Source: Triparma columacea
Taxonomy: Eukaryota; Sar; Bolidophyceae; Parmales; Triparmaceae
Assembly: GCA_030267965.1 (NCBI GenBank)
Contig: BRYA01000176.1
Span: 9,068-58,292, forward strand
Length of the DNA stretch: 49,225 bases
Reading direction: 5' to 3'
Shown: positions 9,131 through 19,700 of the stretch, one piece after another
Layout: each line of letters begins with the position of its first letter
Position numbering within the stretch: the first letter of the stretch is position 1
The notes under the pieces: model-generated
Told to the model about the DNA's origin: nothing
What the model saw: the letters and a program-made list of their open reading frames with translations, nothing else
The model's database searches: none
Translations under genes and position numbers: made by a program

Positions 9131-9565
9131 AAGATGACACTTTAGATTACAAAGTTAAGCCTGCCGAGCTTTTTTTACGACGACTGGTGTGTGAATACGA
9201 TGAGTTAGTGAATATGACAATTTCTTTTTTAGGCTCCAAAAATCTCAAACCATTTATTTTGGGGTTTTGGGATGGGAAATTGGCTTCTTGGTGGGAGATT
9301 TGGGCAGAATTTGGCAAGAAAACTGTATAATTCCCGTATTATACACTTTGCTACATTAGACAACCGACCTAACTCTTCATAATATAAACAACAATACTAC
9401 TACCTACATCATATCCAAACATATTGTAGCTTTAGCTCAAATTTGGTCCCCAACAAAACTACATCGTCCAAATCCCTAACTTTCAATCTCCTTCTCTCCA
9501 TCTAAGCATTTACGCCGTACCCTAGCTCAAGCGCTATCAGTACTACCACTTTTATCCTCCCCGAG
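9131..9565. other. Intergenic region between two plus-strand genes
   Basis: About 435 bp of A/T-richer sequence. A 67-codon frame at 9127-9330 without an ATG start is present but overlaps the previous stop codon and has no recognisable motif. From about 9506 the sequence is open in frame with the LRR gene up to its ATG, so a short upstream exon of that gene may end here. Confidence 0.4.
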
Positions 9566-10120
9566 ATGCCCAGCTCAGCAGTGTACTCTGGCGTAGAGAG
9601 CTTCAGTGACAACGATGAACTCACGGAGGTGACTTTTGCAAAGGGAGTGACGACGATTGGCCAATTCGCCTTCAGGGAATGCTCCTCCCTCGCAGCCATC
9701 GCAATCCCAGACGGAGTGACGAAGATTGGCCTTGGCGCCTTCTACGAATGCTCCTCCCTCGCAGCCATCACAATCCCCGACTCAGTGACGACGATTAGCA
9801 TGGGCGCCTTCTACGGATGCTCCGCCCTGACGAGACTCAGTTTATCTCCTGCCGTCTACATCGGTGAAGACTGCTTCTCAAACTGCACTGCCCTAATCTC
9901 TGCCGCTGCCAATCAAAATATGGCGACTGTCTTGGACCTCCTCCATTCTAGGTGGCACCGCATACTCTCACGCGTCACCGTTCTGTGCTGTCTCAAGACA
10001 CTCTTGGAGGACCAGCCCAGGAGATCTGTTGGCGGAGGTGAAGCGCAAACACTTGGGGTAACTGCGACACGCAAGATGCTCCCGAAAGTTATGTGGAGAG
10101 TTATTCTGGAATTTCTGTAA
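9566..10120 (+). CDS. Short BspA-type (LRR_5) leucine-rich repeat protein
   Basis: The frame from ATG 9566 encodes 184 residues with four consecutive 23-residue repeats of the form LTxVTFxxGVTTIGxxAFxxCSSL, the BspA/TpLRR pattern. Repeats 2 and 3 are almost identical in DNA (both contain GAATGCTCCTCCCTCGCAGC), so they arose by recent tandem duplication with a 69-bp period. The C-terminal 70 residues are helical and end MLPKVMWRVILEFL, resembling the short tail of many algal members. Such proteins form a solenoid for protein contacts; no partner can be inferred. The frame stays open upstream to a TAA near 9506, so the start may be further 5' or spliced. It is short compared with the usual multi-repeat members. 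Confidence 0.75.
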   Translation: MPSSAVYSGVESFSDNDELTEVTFAKGVTTIGQFAFRECSSLAAIAIPDGVTKIGLGAFYECSSLAAITIPDSVTTISMGAFYGCSALTRLSLSPAVYIGEDCFSNCTALISAAANQNMATVLDLLHSRWHRILSRVTVLCCLKTLLEDQPRRSVGGGEAQTLGVTATRKMLPKVMWRVILEFL

Positions 10121-10216
10121 CTCTAAAACAACTGTTGAACGGCAGAAGGGTCCCGAAATATTTACGTTCATTAACGTTCGTATTATCGTCAAAATATTAA
10201 TGAATAACATATCCCT

Positions 10217-12708
10217 TCACCAAAGTTCCATCCACCCCTCCCCTGCGCTCAGAAACATCCCCCCCACCCACTCCGAGTATCTATTCCATTGTAGCGTCCC
10301 CCCAATCTGTTCCATGACAGTCCCGCAAATTTCCCCCCCCAACCCGAATCTGCAAGAGGAGCGAACCAACGATTAAAGGGGGTCAGCAATGAGGCATGGT
10401 GCGTTGCGTTCCAACGCTTCCAACCCTTTCCTCGGATCTCCTCCCTTACTCACCTCTCACACCAACCCATAACCAACCCGTCTAGATCGTCGTCCCACGG
10501 GCATAGCCTGATCCCCTCCACACCGTACCCAACACCGCTCAAATCGACCTCGAATCCGAAGCAGGCGTCCCCGAAGTCCACCTCGGCAACCCTCCTCCCC
10601 TCAACCCCCCCCGTGCAGGCCTCCGCCAACGCCTCCTTGACCCTACCTTTGCAAATCTCGTCATCCCCACAAACTGCGAAGGCCGTCGCCTCTTCGCACC
10701 CCATCCTCAAGCCCTCGCACTCAACCTCCACCGCCGCCGTAGCGTTCCTCCTCTCCCTATCCCAGAACTCCACCCTCTCATATTTCACCCTGCTGACCTT
10801 GCACGTCTTCCTCCCTCCCCCTCCCGCCAGCATCTCCCGAAAGACACCCTCCATCTCCTTCCCCTGTTTCTTCCCTCCGTAAAGTCTCCGCACCCCTTCC
10901 CTTCCCCCCTCCCCCCAGCTCCACGTCCCCTTCACCCACATCCCCCTCCCAAACTCCTCCACTCCAACTTCTTCCACCCGAACCCCGTTGACCCCGCTTA
11001 CCAAGTAATCCCCCACCCCCCCGTACCCGTGACTGACGAGCGGCAGTCCCTCGTACATGGCCTCCACGTTGGCGAGGCAGAACGTCTCCTCCGGGTTGAG
11101 GTTTGGGTTCACGAACGCGTCCATCCCCTCCAAGATGGTCGGGACCACCTCCCGGGGCACCCTCCCCAGCCACACGACCCTTCGGTGCAGCTCGTGGCCC
11201 AGGATTTCCTCGGCGACCAACTTGAGGGGGCGGAGCATGTTGCCACCTCCGACGATGAAGAGGACGGCTTCCTTGTTCATTGTGCGGACCAAGTGACCGA
11301 AGGAGGACAGAAGGTAGGTAGGATTCTTCTCGGGCGAGAGTCTTCCGACGTGAACGAGCTTAAGGCAATTTGAGTGGCATGATAAAGATGTCAGGTGGGA
11401 TTGTATTACTGTGTTTAAGGAGGGGACGGGCGGGGTGTAAGGTTGATGACGTCGTGAAAGTGTACGGCGCATTGGAGCACATTGGCACGCACCTCGTTTC
11501 ATTTCCTCTGCATCCCCTCCATTATCTTCCTTCTCCCCCCGACATTCTCCCTCCTTCTCTGCCCGACATATTACCTCATCCTCCCCCAAGTCCAAGGGTA
11601 CAACGTAACCCCCCCCTCCCCTACTCGTAATCCTCCCTAATTCGACCCCCTTACCATACCTAACTCCCCTACTTGGGCTGACGAAAAAGTCCACCCCTGC
11701 CCCAAGCGGCGGGCTCAAGTTAGCCAAGTCCATCCCCACGACCCCTGCGTTAAGCCTCGCCGCCTCCACGATAATTTTGTCCTGGTGGTACCCGGTGTTG
11801 GCGACCAGCACGGCGTCCGCCCCCCTGAACGGCTCCTCCATGGCCTCCCAGACTTCCTTGACCCAGTCTTCAACCTCCCCCCCCCAATCCCCTTGAGCCT
11901 CCTTCCTCCTCCTCTCCCTGACCATATAACTCGTAACCCTATCCCTAGGACAGACCCTCGCCAGCCCCCCCGAGACCCCGCAGTCCACCCCTTGTTCCTT
12001 TATCCCCCTTCCCCCAACCTCTGGTGTCCTAACCTCCACCCACTCCACCCCCACCCCCTCTAGCATCCTTCTAAGTTCCTTCTTCCCCTCCCCCCCCTCG
12101 TCTCCCGAGAGGGTCACGAACTTTACCCGGCACCCCGAGGATGCCAGCTGTCCCCCCAGGTCCCTCCACCTGTAAGCCTGCCCGTCCAAAGACGTCTGCC
12201 CTACCAGGGCCACCTCCATCCCCCCCTTGCATGAGGTCGCCATGTGGGGGGGGGGGGAGGGAAGGGAGAGGGAGGGACGGTTATCTGATACTTCCAAGCT
12301 ACCGGGTACCCTGGTTGCGCCGGGGTCGTAAACGTCAACCCACGTAACGGCCGCCCGCTCTGTACGGTCTGAGGTGAGGAGGATGACGGTACTACCTACG
12401 GATACGGTTGACACTTGGAAACTGCCGGTTCCGGTGGAAGTTGAGACCGGGAAAGAGAAGGAGACGTTCTCTTCGACGGTCCTCCCTATCACTGTTGCAG
12501 TAGCGGAGGGAGGGTAGGGGGGGGGGAAGGTCACTTGGAAGGTTATGGAGGAGGTTGTGGAGAGGGGGTGGAGGGAACCTGGGGGGGGAGTTATTTCTAA
12601 AGGTGAGGGCGTCACGGGGGGGGGGAAGAGGAGGAAGAACAGGAGGAGGAGGAGAAGAAGGAGGGGAGGGGGGAGGGGTGACTTGTAGGAGGAAGAGATA
12701 GGAATCAT
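10217..12708 (-). CDS. Secreted/ER-lumenal GT4-family (GT-B fold) glycosyltransferase, two exons
   Basis: Exon 1 is 12708..10454 and exon 2 is 10349..10217, giving 795 residues. The apparent stop at 10450 is the TGA inside the donor GAGAG|GTGAGT; after the acceptor CTCTTGCAG the frame continues 44 codons to TGA. Residues 1-37 are a signal peptide or anchor with a poly-Leu core. A beta-rich Thr/Ser/Val region follows, then the N-terminal Rossmann half (VALVGQTSLDGQAYRW, near residue 165). The C-terminal half shows LVHVGRLSPEKNPTYLLSSF (near 440) and the retaining EX7E motif in PEETFCLANVEAMYEGLPLV (near 545), which binds the sugar nucleotide. A Cys-rich tail of about 150 residues is not part of the core fold. 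The enzyme should transfer sugars from a nucleotide donor in the secretory pathway; donor and acceptor are unknown. Codons go from pyrimidine-rich at the 5' end to G-run-rich at the 3' end. Confidence 0.88.
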
Positions 12709-12985
12709 GATGGTCGATGAAGGTGAGGGGGGGAGGGGTGTTGAGGGTTGAGAGTTGGGTAAATTCTCTAGAAGAAGGGCTGGTTTTCGGTGTTGGAGGA
12801 GAGGGTAGGTACGGCGAGGTTGAAATTGCGCGATTTCCCTGTGAGGTGGTGGATTTTGGAGGTGCTAAGGCTTTCCTTTGTTTCTCGAGGAGGAGGAGGA
12901 GGAGTAGTGGAGCACTATTGTTTTGGAAGGAGGTGGCATGTGCCCTTTAAAATAACCCCTAGTAACTTCTATTTAACGAAAGCAG

Positions 12986-15067
12986 ATGAAAATTGTTCCC
13001 CAATCTGACCCCTCCGGCGACTTTGACGAACATACATCACCCGTTATGAAACAAAATACCCCCCGTAATGAAGAAAAGGGTAAAAATAACCCCTCACCGC
13101 ATGAGGCAGTTGTGTCTTCCAGAAAAGTCCCTGTGATCGTCGATAATGCTGCGGTCGGTGACGGTGTCAATGTACCGATGAAGGCTCCCAGTTCTTTAAC
13201 CGTGGATGTCAAACTGGATGTTGCCCAAGTAATCTACTTATATGTCCAAGAGCTAACCAAAGAGACGTCCGTCCCTCATGAGAAGCCCGTTTGCAGTGCG
13301 GCCTTGAGTGATTTGACAAAGGCCGATGTGAAGACACTTGTTGGAGGGATGCTGTATTTCCACAGACAGGAAGATGGGGAGGATCCTATTGAGAAATTCC
13401 TCGAGTGTTATCCGTGCATGCGGGAGCTGAGCGGAACCATGCCGCAATTTATTGGGATGAACTTCTGTCTCTTGAAACTCAAATTGAAGCCGAAACCCGT
13501 CCCTAAGGTTCCCCGCACCGGTACTATGAAAGACAAACTGCAAGATAACGCCGAAGTCATATCTACATACCTCTTGCAGCTCGATATGCAGAGGCCCGTC
13601 CCTGGTAAGAAGCCAGAGTGTGATGTGGGCTTGCAGGATTTGACATTGGGCGACGTGAAGACACTTGCCGACGGGATGCTATACTTCCTGAAACGAGAAG
13701 CTACTGAGGTGGATGCTATTGAGAAAGTCCTCGAGAGTTATCCGTGCATGAAGGAGCTGAGCGAGGTCGTAAAGAACTTCCATGAACTGCACGTAAAAGT
13801 CATTAAACTAGGGCTCGGGGATAAGCAGAAGCTAGCGAAGGCTAAGCTTTTCTTCGCAGCGGCGTTGAGTCTAGGAGATATGGTTACGGACATTATGATG
13901 ATCGTGCAGTACTTTCAGACAAGGAGCTTGTGGGGGTATGCATGGGCGTCCCTTGGGAGTCTCTTGACCAATCTCATTTTCCAAGCTATTGGTACATTCT
14001 TTCAGAATAGAGCGAAGCCGTGGCAGAGACAGCTAAAGGAGCAGTTTTATGTCTGGTCTCTTGTGAAGCCAGGGGTTGACGCATGGCGCGTTGCGAGTGG
14101 GGCAGCACACGAGGAGGGACAGATGGTGGATGCACAGACTGAGTTGACAATGAATAAGAGTGTTGAGTTGGTGGCAGAGGCTATTCCTGGGACGCTGATC
14201 CAACTGTCTGCGCTATTGATGTCTGAGTCTAAGCCCACCAGGAGCGCGCTTTTCTCATTTGCGTTCTGCATCTTGACGGCCGCTTTCACGTCGACAATCA
14301 CGTCATGGGATTGGGATTTGGATAAGGAGAATCGGAAGAAGCAGCGACAATTTTACGGGTATATTCCGAGCAATGTGAAGGGTAAGGTGAAGGTTTTCGC
14401 TTCTCTATACTTCCTTTCGGCTTTCAACCTGCTTACGNNNNNNNNNNNNNTCAGTTTAGGTTTGACTGTAGTCATGGGTGTTGTTGCAGCGCTGCAGTAT
14501 GAGAAGGTAGTTTACGATGTCATATCCTCGCCCAACTCAACATTCGTCGAGGACGTTGAGTTGGGCGAGGATAATCAGCAACTCGGAGGAGAAGAGAGCG
14601 GATTGGAGGAGAGCACCGTGGTCACAAGCATGATGTTTGTATGTGCTGGGATGGTGGTGTCTTACGTTACCCTACTAGTGTCGATGAAGAGAGAGTACCT
14701 GCATACCTTCATCAGCACGAAAACAAGTAATGAAAGCATTCAAGAGGAATTCACCAAGAGCGAGGAAGACGAAGTGAGATTTAGGATTTTCGAGACCAAT
14801 AGGCACAAGTGGGAGCGTAAGATAGGGGCAGAGGTTAAGGCGTGGATCAACGAGAGGCTGCCATCGTGTTTGGAAGAACCTCCAGAGTGGTTCAACGATC
14901 AGAAGCGATCCATCATACCTGATGATTTCGTGACCGACCCCGACATCCTCGTAAGGCTCCGGACGAATAACGTGAAAAAGATAATAAAACAGAGGCGACG
15001 AAGCTCCTTGGGGGAAATATTTGCGACGCAGACGGCAGGTGGGGTTGGAGAGGAGGAGGATCGATGA
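12986..15067 (+). CDS. Multi-pass membrane protein with duplicated N-terminal module (Parmales-type family)
   Basis: A single frame of 693 codons starts at ATG 12986 and ends TGA at 15065-15067. Residues about 73-155 and 181-268 are two copies of one module: both hold an MLYF segment, then IEKxLExYPCMxELS, preceded by ADVKTL or GDVKTL. Hydrophobic segments follow at about 283-307, 313-338, 395-440, 465-510 and 545-568, with the motif AAALSLGDMVTDIMMIVQYF in the first, and a charged cytosolic-looking C-terminus rich in Arg/Lys. I associate the first membrane segment and the YGYIP motif with a large membrane-protein family in Triparma-like algae; its function is unknown to me. ATG follows an AG, so a 5' exon cannot be excluded. 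Thirteen Ns fall inside a membrane segment; the drawn frame survives across them but the true length is unknown. Confidence 0.82.
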   Translation: MKIVPQSDPSGDFDEHTSPVMKQNTPRNEEKGKNNPSPHEAVVSSRKVPVIVDNAAVGDGVNVPMKAPSSLTVDVKLDVAQVIYLYVQELTKETSVPHEKPVCSAALSDLTKADVKTLVGGMLYFHRQEDGEDPIEKFLECYPCMRELSGTMPQFIGMNFCLLKLKLKPKPVPKVPRTGTMKDKLQDNAEVISTYLLQLDMQRPVPGKKPECDVGLQDLTLGDVKTLADGMLYFLKREATEVDAIEKVLESYPCMKELSEVVKNFHELHVKVIKLGLGDKQKLAKAKLFFAAALSLGDMVTDIMMIVQYFQTRSLWGYAWASLGSLLTNLIFQAIGTFFQNRAKPWQRQLKEQFYVWSLVKPGVDAWRVASGAAHEEGQMVDAQTELTMNKSVELVAEAIPGTLIQLSALLMSESKPTRSALFSFAFCILTAAFTSTITSWDWDLDKENRKKQRQFYGYIPSNVKGKVKVFASLYFLSAFNLLTXXXXXSLGLTVVMGVVAALQYEKVVYDVISSPNSTFVEDVELGEDNQQLGGEESGLEESTVVTSMMFVCAGMVVSYVTLLVSMKREYLHTFISTKTSNESIQEEFTKSEEDEVRFRIFETNRHKWERKIGAEVKAWINERLPSCLEEPPEWFNDQKRSIIPDDFVTDPDILVRLRTNNVKKIIKQRRRSSLGEIFATQTAGGVGEEEDR
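14438..14450. other. Assembly gap (13 N)
   Basis: Thirteen consecutive Ns lie inside the membrane-protein gene. The frame on both sides is consistent with the count of 13, which suggests a substitution-type mask or a sized gap rather than a frameshift. Confidence 0.98.
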
Positions 15068-15132
15068 GAAAAAGTTCTCATTATTTTAGGAACCCAACCC
15101 AAGATTCAGATTAAAAAGATTTCTCAAGCAAC

Positions 15133-16369
15133 ATGGTGAAAGCTCATGTGAGTGTTCGTTATATTACAAGCTCTCTCCATTTTATGCCTTATGTAATCCT
15201 CAATATGTCATCTAACCCTTTGTATCGTAATTGTTATCCTTTCTATCCCATCAATTTACCCCTTTTTCTCTTTTCGAAAACTCGGAAACCAATTCATGCT
15301 CATTTTACGCTCATTTTACGCTCATTTTACGCTCATTTTACCAACCAAAAGGTCATGGAACGTAACCTCGACGTATGTGATAAGATGACAATCGTGCAGA
15401 CCAGGCGAGGCTGGTGTCAGGAGCTCATGGGCTGCCAGGCTAGGACTGAGTTTAAGGTGAGCTGGAGAATGAGGCAGATGTGAAGGTGGAGGAGGAATTT
15501 GGGGAACCAAAGGGGGGAGGGGGGGGAGAGAGGAAGAAGAGAAGGGGGGTGCGTGTCACCAACCAGTACTTCTAAAGCTAACCCCTCCTTTTGAAACATG
15601 CCCCCCCCTCTCTAGTACTACAACTCCTCAGACGTTCACTTCGCATCGTCCCTCGACGACTCCAGCTGCCTCTGCAGGCTCTGCTGCGCTCCTAGCTACC
15701 CCTTCAAGTCGACTGTCGTCGAGGAAGGGACGAATGAGGAGGTGAGAAGGGGGCACAGAGAGAGGGAGAGTAAGGGGGTTTAACAGGTTTAAAAAAAAAA
15801 ATTATCCTAACACACCCCCCCGCACCCCCCCCCAACCGCTCCGTTTATCTGTCCCTAAGATCCTAACAATGACCCGTCCCTTCAAGTGTCCCGTGGGTGC
15901 CATGAAGTGCTGCTGTTACCAGGAGCTCACCATAACCCCCCCCCCCGACGCCTCCTCGTCCTCCCCCCCCCCGATCGGCAGGATCGTCGAGCAGTGCTGG
16001 TTCTGCGTCCCTCGTTTCCTGGTCCTCGACGGCTCAGGGAGGGAGGTCTACAAGCTCCACCAGCCGACTTGCCTCGGGGGCCTCTGCGTGGACTGCTGCG
16101 CTGCGGGTAACCCCTGCGGTCGTGGCTGCTGCAAGGTTCCGTTCGCGGTATTTGACGCCGGGGAGACCGGGACGGACGGGAGGGGCTCGAAAGAGAGGGA
16201 GAAGGGGAAGATACTCAAGAAGCCCAGGAGCTTGGCGAGCGAGCTTTTCACGGACGCGGACGTGTTCGAGGTGGACATGCCAAAGGGGGCAACGACGGAA
16301 GAGAAGGCCATGCTGATAGGAGCGACGGCGTTCCTTAACGCTAACTTCTTCGAGGGAGGAGGATCATGA
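15133..16369 (+). CDS. Phospholipid scramblase (PLSCR/scramblase family), four exons
   Basis: Exons are 15133-15147, 15352-15456, 15616-15741 and 15860-16369, all phase 0, giving 251 residues. The first exon encodes only MVKAH and is the least certain. The family moves phospholipids between leaflets in a Ca2+-dependent way or acts as a membrane-tethered adaptor. Landmarks in order are a first beta strand region (KMTIVQTRRGWCQELMG), a Cys-rich block SCLCRLCC, TRPFKC and CCCYQEL, a second Cys block CLGGLCVDCC, the EF-like segment FTDADVFEVDMP near residue 215, and a C-terminal helix AMLIGATAFLNANFFE. In this family the last helix is membrane-inserted, often described as the single anchor. Introns 2 and 3 are strikingly G-rich at the 5' side and C-rich at the 3' side. 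Length is normal for the family. Confidence 0.87.
15298..15341 (+). repeat. Four direct 11-bp repeats in scramblase intron 1
   Basis: GCTCATTTTAC occurs four times with no spacer, ending 10 nt before the proposed acceptor of exon 2 at 15352. The repeat supplies part of the pyrimidine-rich acceptor region. This is probably a young slippage array. Confidence 0.9.
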
Positions 16370-16787
16370 AAGACAAACTGGGGGGCTGGGGGTCGAGAGG
16401 GGGGGGGACTTGACGATGCATAGCGGGCGCTGGCGGTTTGAGGGGGAGACAAATCGGGGTTCGGGTCACAAACCCCGTTTGCTTTCACAGATGTATAATC
16501 AATCATTTTTTGGACTGTCAATTTTCTAATCTATAAATGCTTTCCTTCCCCCTCACACTCCTTGGTACTGTTGTCTCTTCCTTGCGTCCTTATTTTTTCT
16601 GTATTATTACAAATAGCCTTCCCCTTTCTTGCAATCACACCGCCCGTATCTACCCCAAACGAGTCCTGCCCGACCCATCTAAAGTCCGTTCGTTGCCTGC
16701 AATGAAGAAAACTAACTCCACCACCTATCATTCCGTCCCCCAACTCAATCTCCTAACAGTACCAATCCTCCTCCCTCCTCCCTCTCC
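16370..16787. other. Convergent intergenic region
   Basis: About 420 bp between the ends of the scramblase (+) and the giant gene (-). It should hold both 3' UTRs and poly(A) sites. The right half is C/T-rich. No additional gene was supported. Confidence 0.5.
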
Positions 16788-19700
16788 TTAGTTCACTTTA
16801 TTCATCTGCATTTGAACCCTGGTCATTCCCCTCCCTCCCCTGAAGTAGTCCGTTCCCACCCCGTAAAGCATAAAGGGCTCCCTCGTCAAGGCCGCCGTGC
16901 CCTCTTCCTTACAAACCGGGTACCCTACCGCTGGCACGTCGGGGTCGCACAAGCCCTTGTCGTCCAGCCAAGCCACCGCCTTCTCTACCTCCACCCTGCA
17001 GGCGCTCGAGAACCCTGCGTGGGCGCCCCTGCACATCCTGCACATGAAGGGGTAAATCTCCTCGCTGGTCGGCGAGGCCCCGCAAGTGCTGGTGATTGCG
17101 GCGGGGCAGCTCACGGGGTCCCCGAACAGCTTCTGCTCGGTCCTCTTGCACGCACACAGGGCGTGCACCGTGCTGCTGGTTCCCTTGCTTTCCTCCTTCT
17201 CGTAGATCCTGCAGTTTTTGACGTTCACCCTGACCTCCGTTGTCTCTCCCGGCACCGTCCCGAACAAGGTCCTGTAAGTGAAGTGGTCCTGCCCGAGAAA
17301 GTCCGAAAAGGGTTTGTACACCACGACCCTCTCCTTCCCGTGCAGGTTTACCACAGGCTTCGCGCCCGTCTTCTGCCAAGACCTGAGCCCCCCGACCCCG
17401 TAGTTCAGAGGGCAGTGCCTGTGGTTCCCGACGCTCTCAACACCGTTCAGCCCCGTTGTGTCCACTCCGTAGCACGGGGCCAAAAACCTCCCCATCCCGG
17501 GAGCCTCCTCGAGCTTGCTCAGCGTTCTCCCATTGAACAAACTGTAACCTTCGTCCTTGTCACTGAGCTCCTGGTAGAAGAGCTCCCCGTACTTGGGAAG
17601 GGTCAGCACCTCCACATGGTAGTCAACATAGAACCTGTGGATGACCCCAGCCATGTCCGTCACCATCAACACCCAGTCGTTGATCTTTCCCATCCCGTTG
17701 TGCTCCATAAGGCTTCCGACCTTCCTGTCGCTGTTGTACGCCTTCGTGTCGGTGACAGTGAGGTGCCAAAGGCCCCCGAACTGAACGTTTTTCCAAGTGT
17801 CGTCTAGACTGTGCTCCGCAATGTAGGGCTGAACGATGGGCCTCTCCTGTATTGGGCTGCCCCCGTTGTACTGGCTCATAGTCTCGACGCTGGCCTCATA
17901 AACTTGGACCTCCGCCAGACTCAAGTAGTTGGTATTGTTGAGCATAATTCTGACAGTCTGTCCCGTCACCCCCCTGGGGGCAAGGTTGATTACCCTGCCC
18001 CCCTGCGCCACCTCCTGCATCCACACTGCCTTCTTCTTCAGCTCGTAAAAGTCCTGGATCAGCTCCGGCTGCGGAACGGTGCTGTCGAAGATAAAGATCC
18101 AGCATGGATACAGGTTGTCAACGTATTCTTTCTCGTTACTGTCCAACTTGTAGTTGTACTTTGGGTTATCAACCCCGTTCCTCAGGGTCTCGATCATCAC
18201 CTTGGCGTCAGGAGTAGCACTAAAATTGGTGTATTTGATTCCTATCTTCGGCACATCGCCGGGGTGACCTTTGAATGTAACAGTGTACTGGTACCCTCTG
18301 TACCCACCTAGTAGGTTCGTCGTGCTAGTCCTCGTGACGTCAACGCCTCCAAGCGTCCCAAGCATGGCCTCAATGGCGCCGCTCATGGATGCTAGGCCTC
18401 CGGTTGCAGAGGCGTCTACAGGTAAGTCGACCTTGCTCGTGTAATTCTTTCCCCCGTAGTCTATCTTCATCCTAAATGTGCCCTGCGGTGGCGCTGCCCC
18501 GGGATTGACAACGCTAACGACCTGGATCTCGTCGTTGGCCTGCTGGAGCTGCCTGTTCCACACCCTGATTCCTCCAATTTTGGTCTTGCTCTCTAGCCTG
18601 ACCTGCCACCAGGGGTTCCAGTCCTCAGTTCCGTGGCCCCCAGTATGAGTAACGCTGCCCCTGCTAGCGAACCCATCAATGTTCCCATCGATTGCAAGCC
18701 CGGCGTGGCTCTTGTACTTGGTAGTGCTTTGCTTCGCCGTGCCCTTGAGCGCCAGATTCTCTGGGTTCATGTCTCCGAACAAGTAATCGTACCCCAACCC
18801 TCCGAGGTGCCGACTCCTGTGCACCTCGCTGCTGCCGTCCTGGCCAACCGCCAGCATGCTCGCGTAATGACGCTGCCCCTCTCCAAAAGTACTTTCGAAA
18901 GGCTGCATACCCGTGAAATACCCGGGCCCGTCCTCCAGACCAACCTCAGAGAAAACTGTTGCAGTCGCCCCTCCGTGCTCCAGCTTGACTTCCAGGTCGC
19001 CAGAGCTCTCGTGCCAGAGGTCCCTCATGAGCACCTCGACCTTCTTCGGGTAGAAGGACTTCCACTGTCCATTCACATGGCCGAATCTGTTGTCGTGATC
19101 AGTCTGGTCCCTCACCACCAAGCTGGCATCAATCGTCGGCGTGGTGCTCTTCATCTTGATCGTGCCGCCATTGAGCTCGACGCTTCCCGCCCCATTGTGC
19201 ATCAAAACGTCGGCGTCGCCGTCTCCATTTGCAACCGTATAGACGAACACGACGTCCGTGTCAAGAATGTCGAAATTGGTGTCCTCCTCGACCCAGCTTC
19301 CGTCAAACGAGGCGTAGGCCGCCCCTGTCTTGACATTCAATTTCAATCTTGGCGTCCCGGTAACAATCACGGGCAAATTGTACCTGCAAATTATTGCGAT
19401 CTTCTCGCCCTCGACGTAAACCCCAGGCTTCTTCAAAGGGATCAGGTGTTCAATGACGGGGACTGCAGTGTTCAGACTGATTCTCCTATGAAAGCTGACA
19501 CTTCCAACAGCCCTTGGCTCATTCAATTTCAAGTCGCAAGCTATCGAAGGGGCGCTGTTGCTGTATCTCAAAAGGGTCCCAGTCATGGATGTGCTATTTG
19601 CAACATCCACAAACTCCACGTTGTCTCCATCCTCGACAATGTACTCGAATTCCACATAGTTCCCACTAAAGTTTGTGGACTTTGCAACGCCCCACCCGAC

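Noticed and set aside
9127..9330. 67-codon frame after the zinc-ribbon gene
   Set aside because: It begins with GTG overlapping the previous stop codon, lacks an ATG-led start and any recognisable motif.
15133..15483. Continuous 116-codon frame at the start of the scramblase gene
   Set aside because: It reads through two introns; splicing at GTGAG borders gives the family sequence instead.
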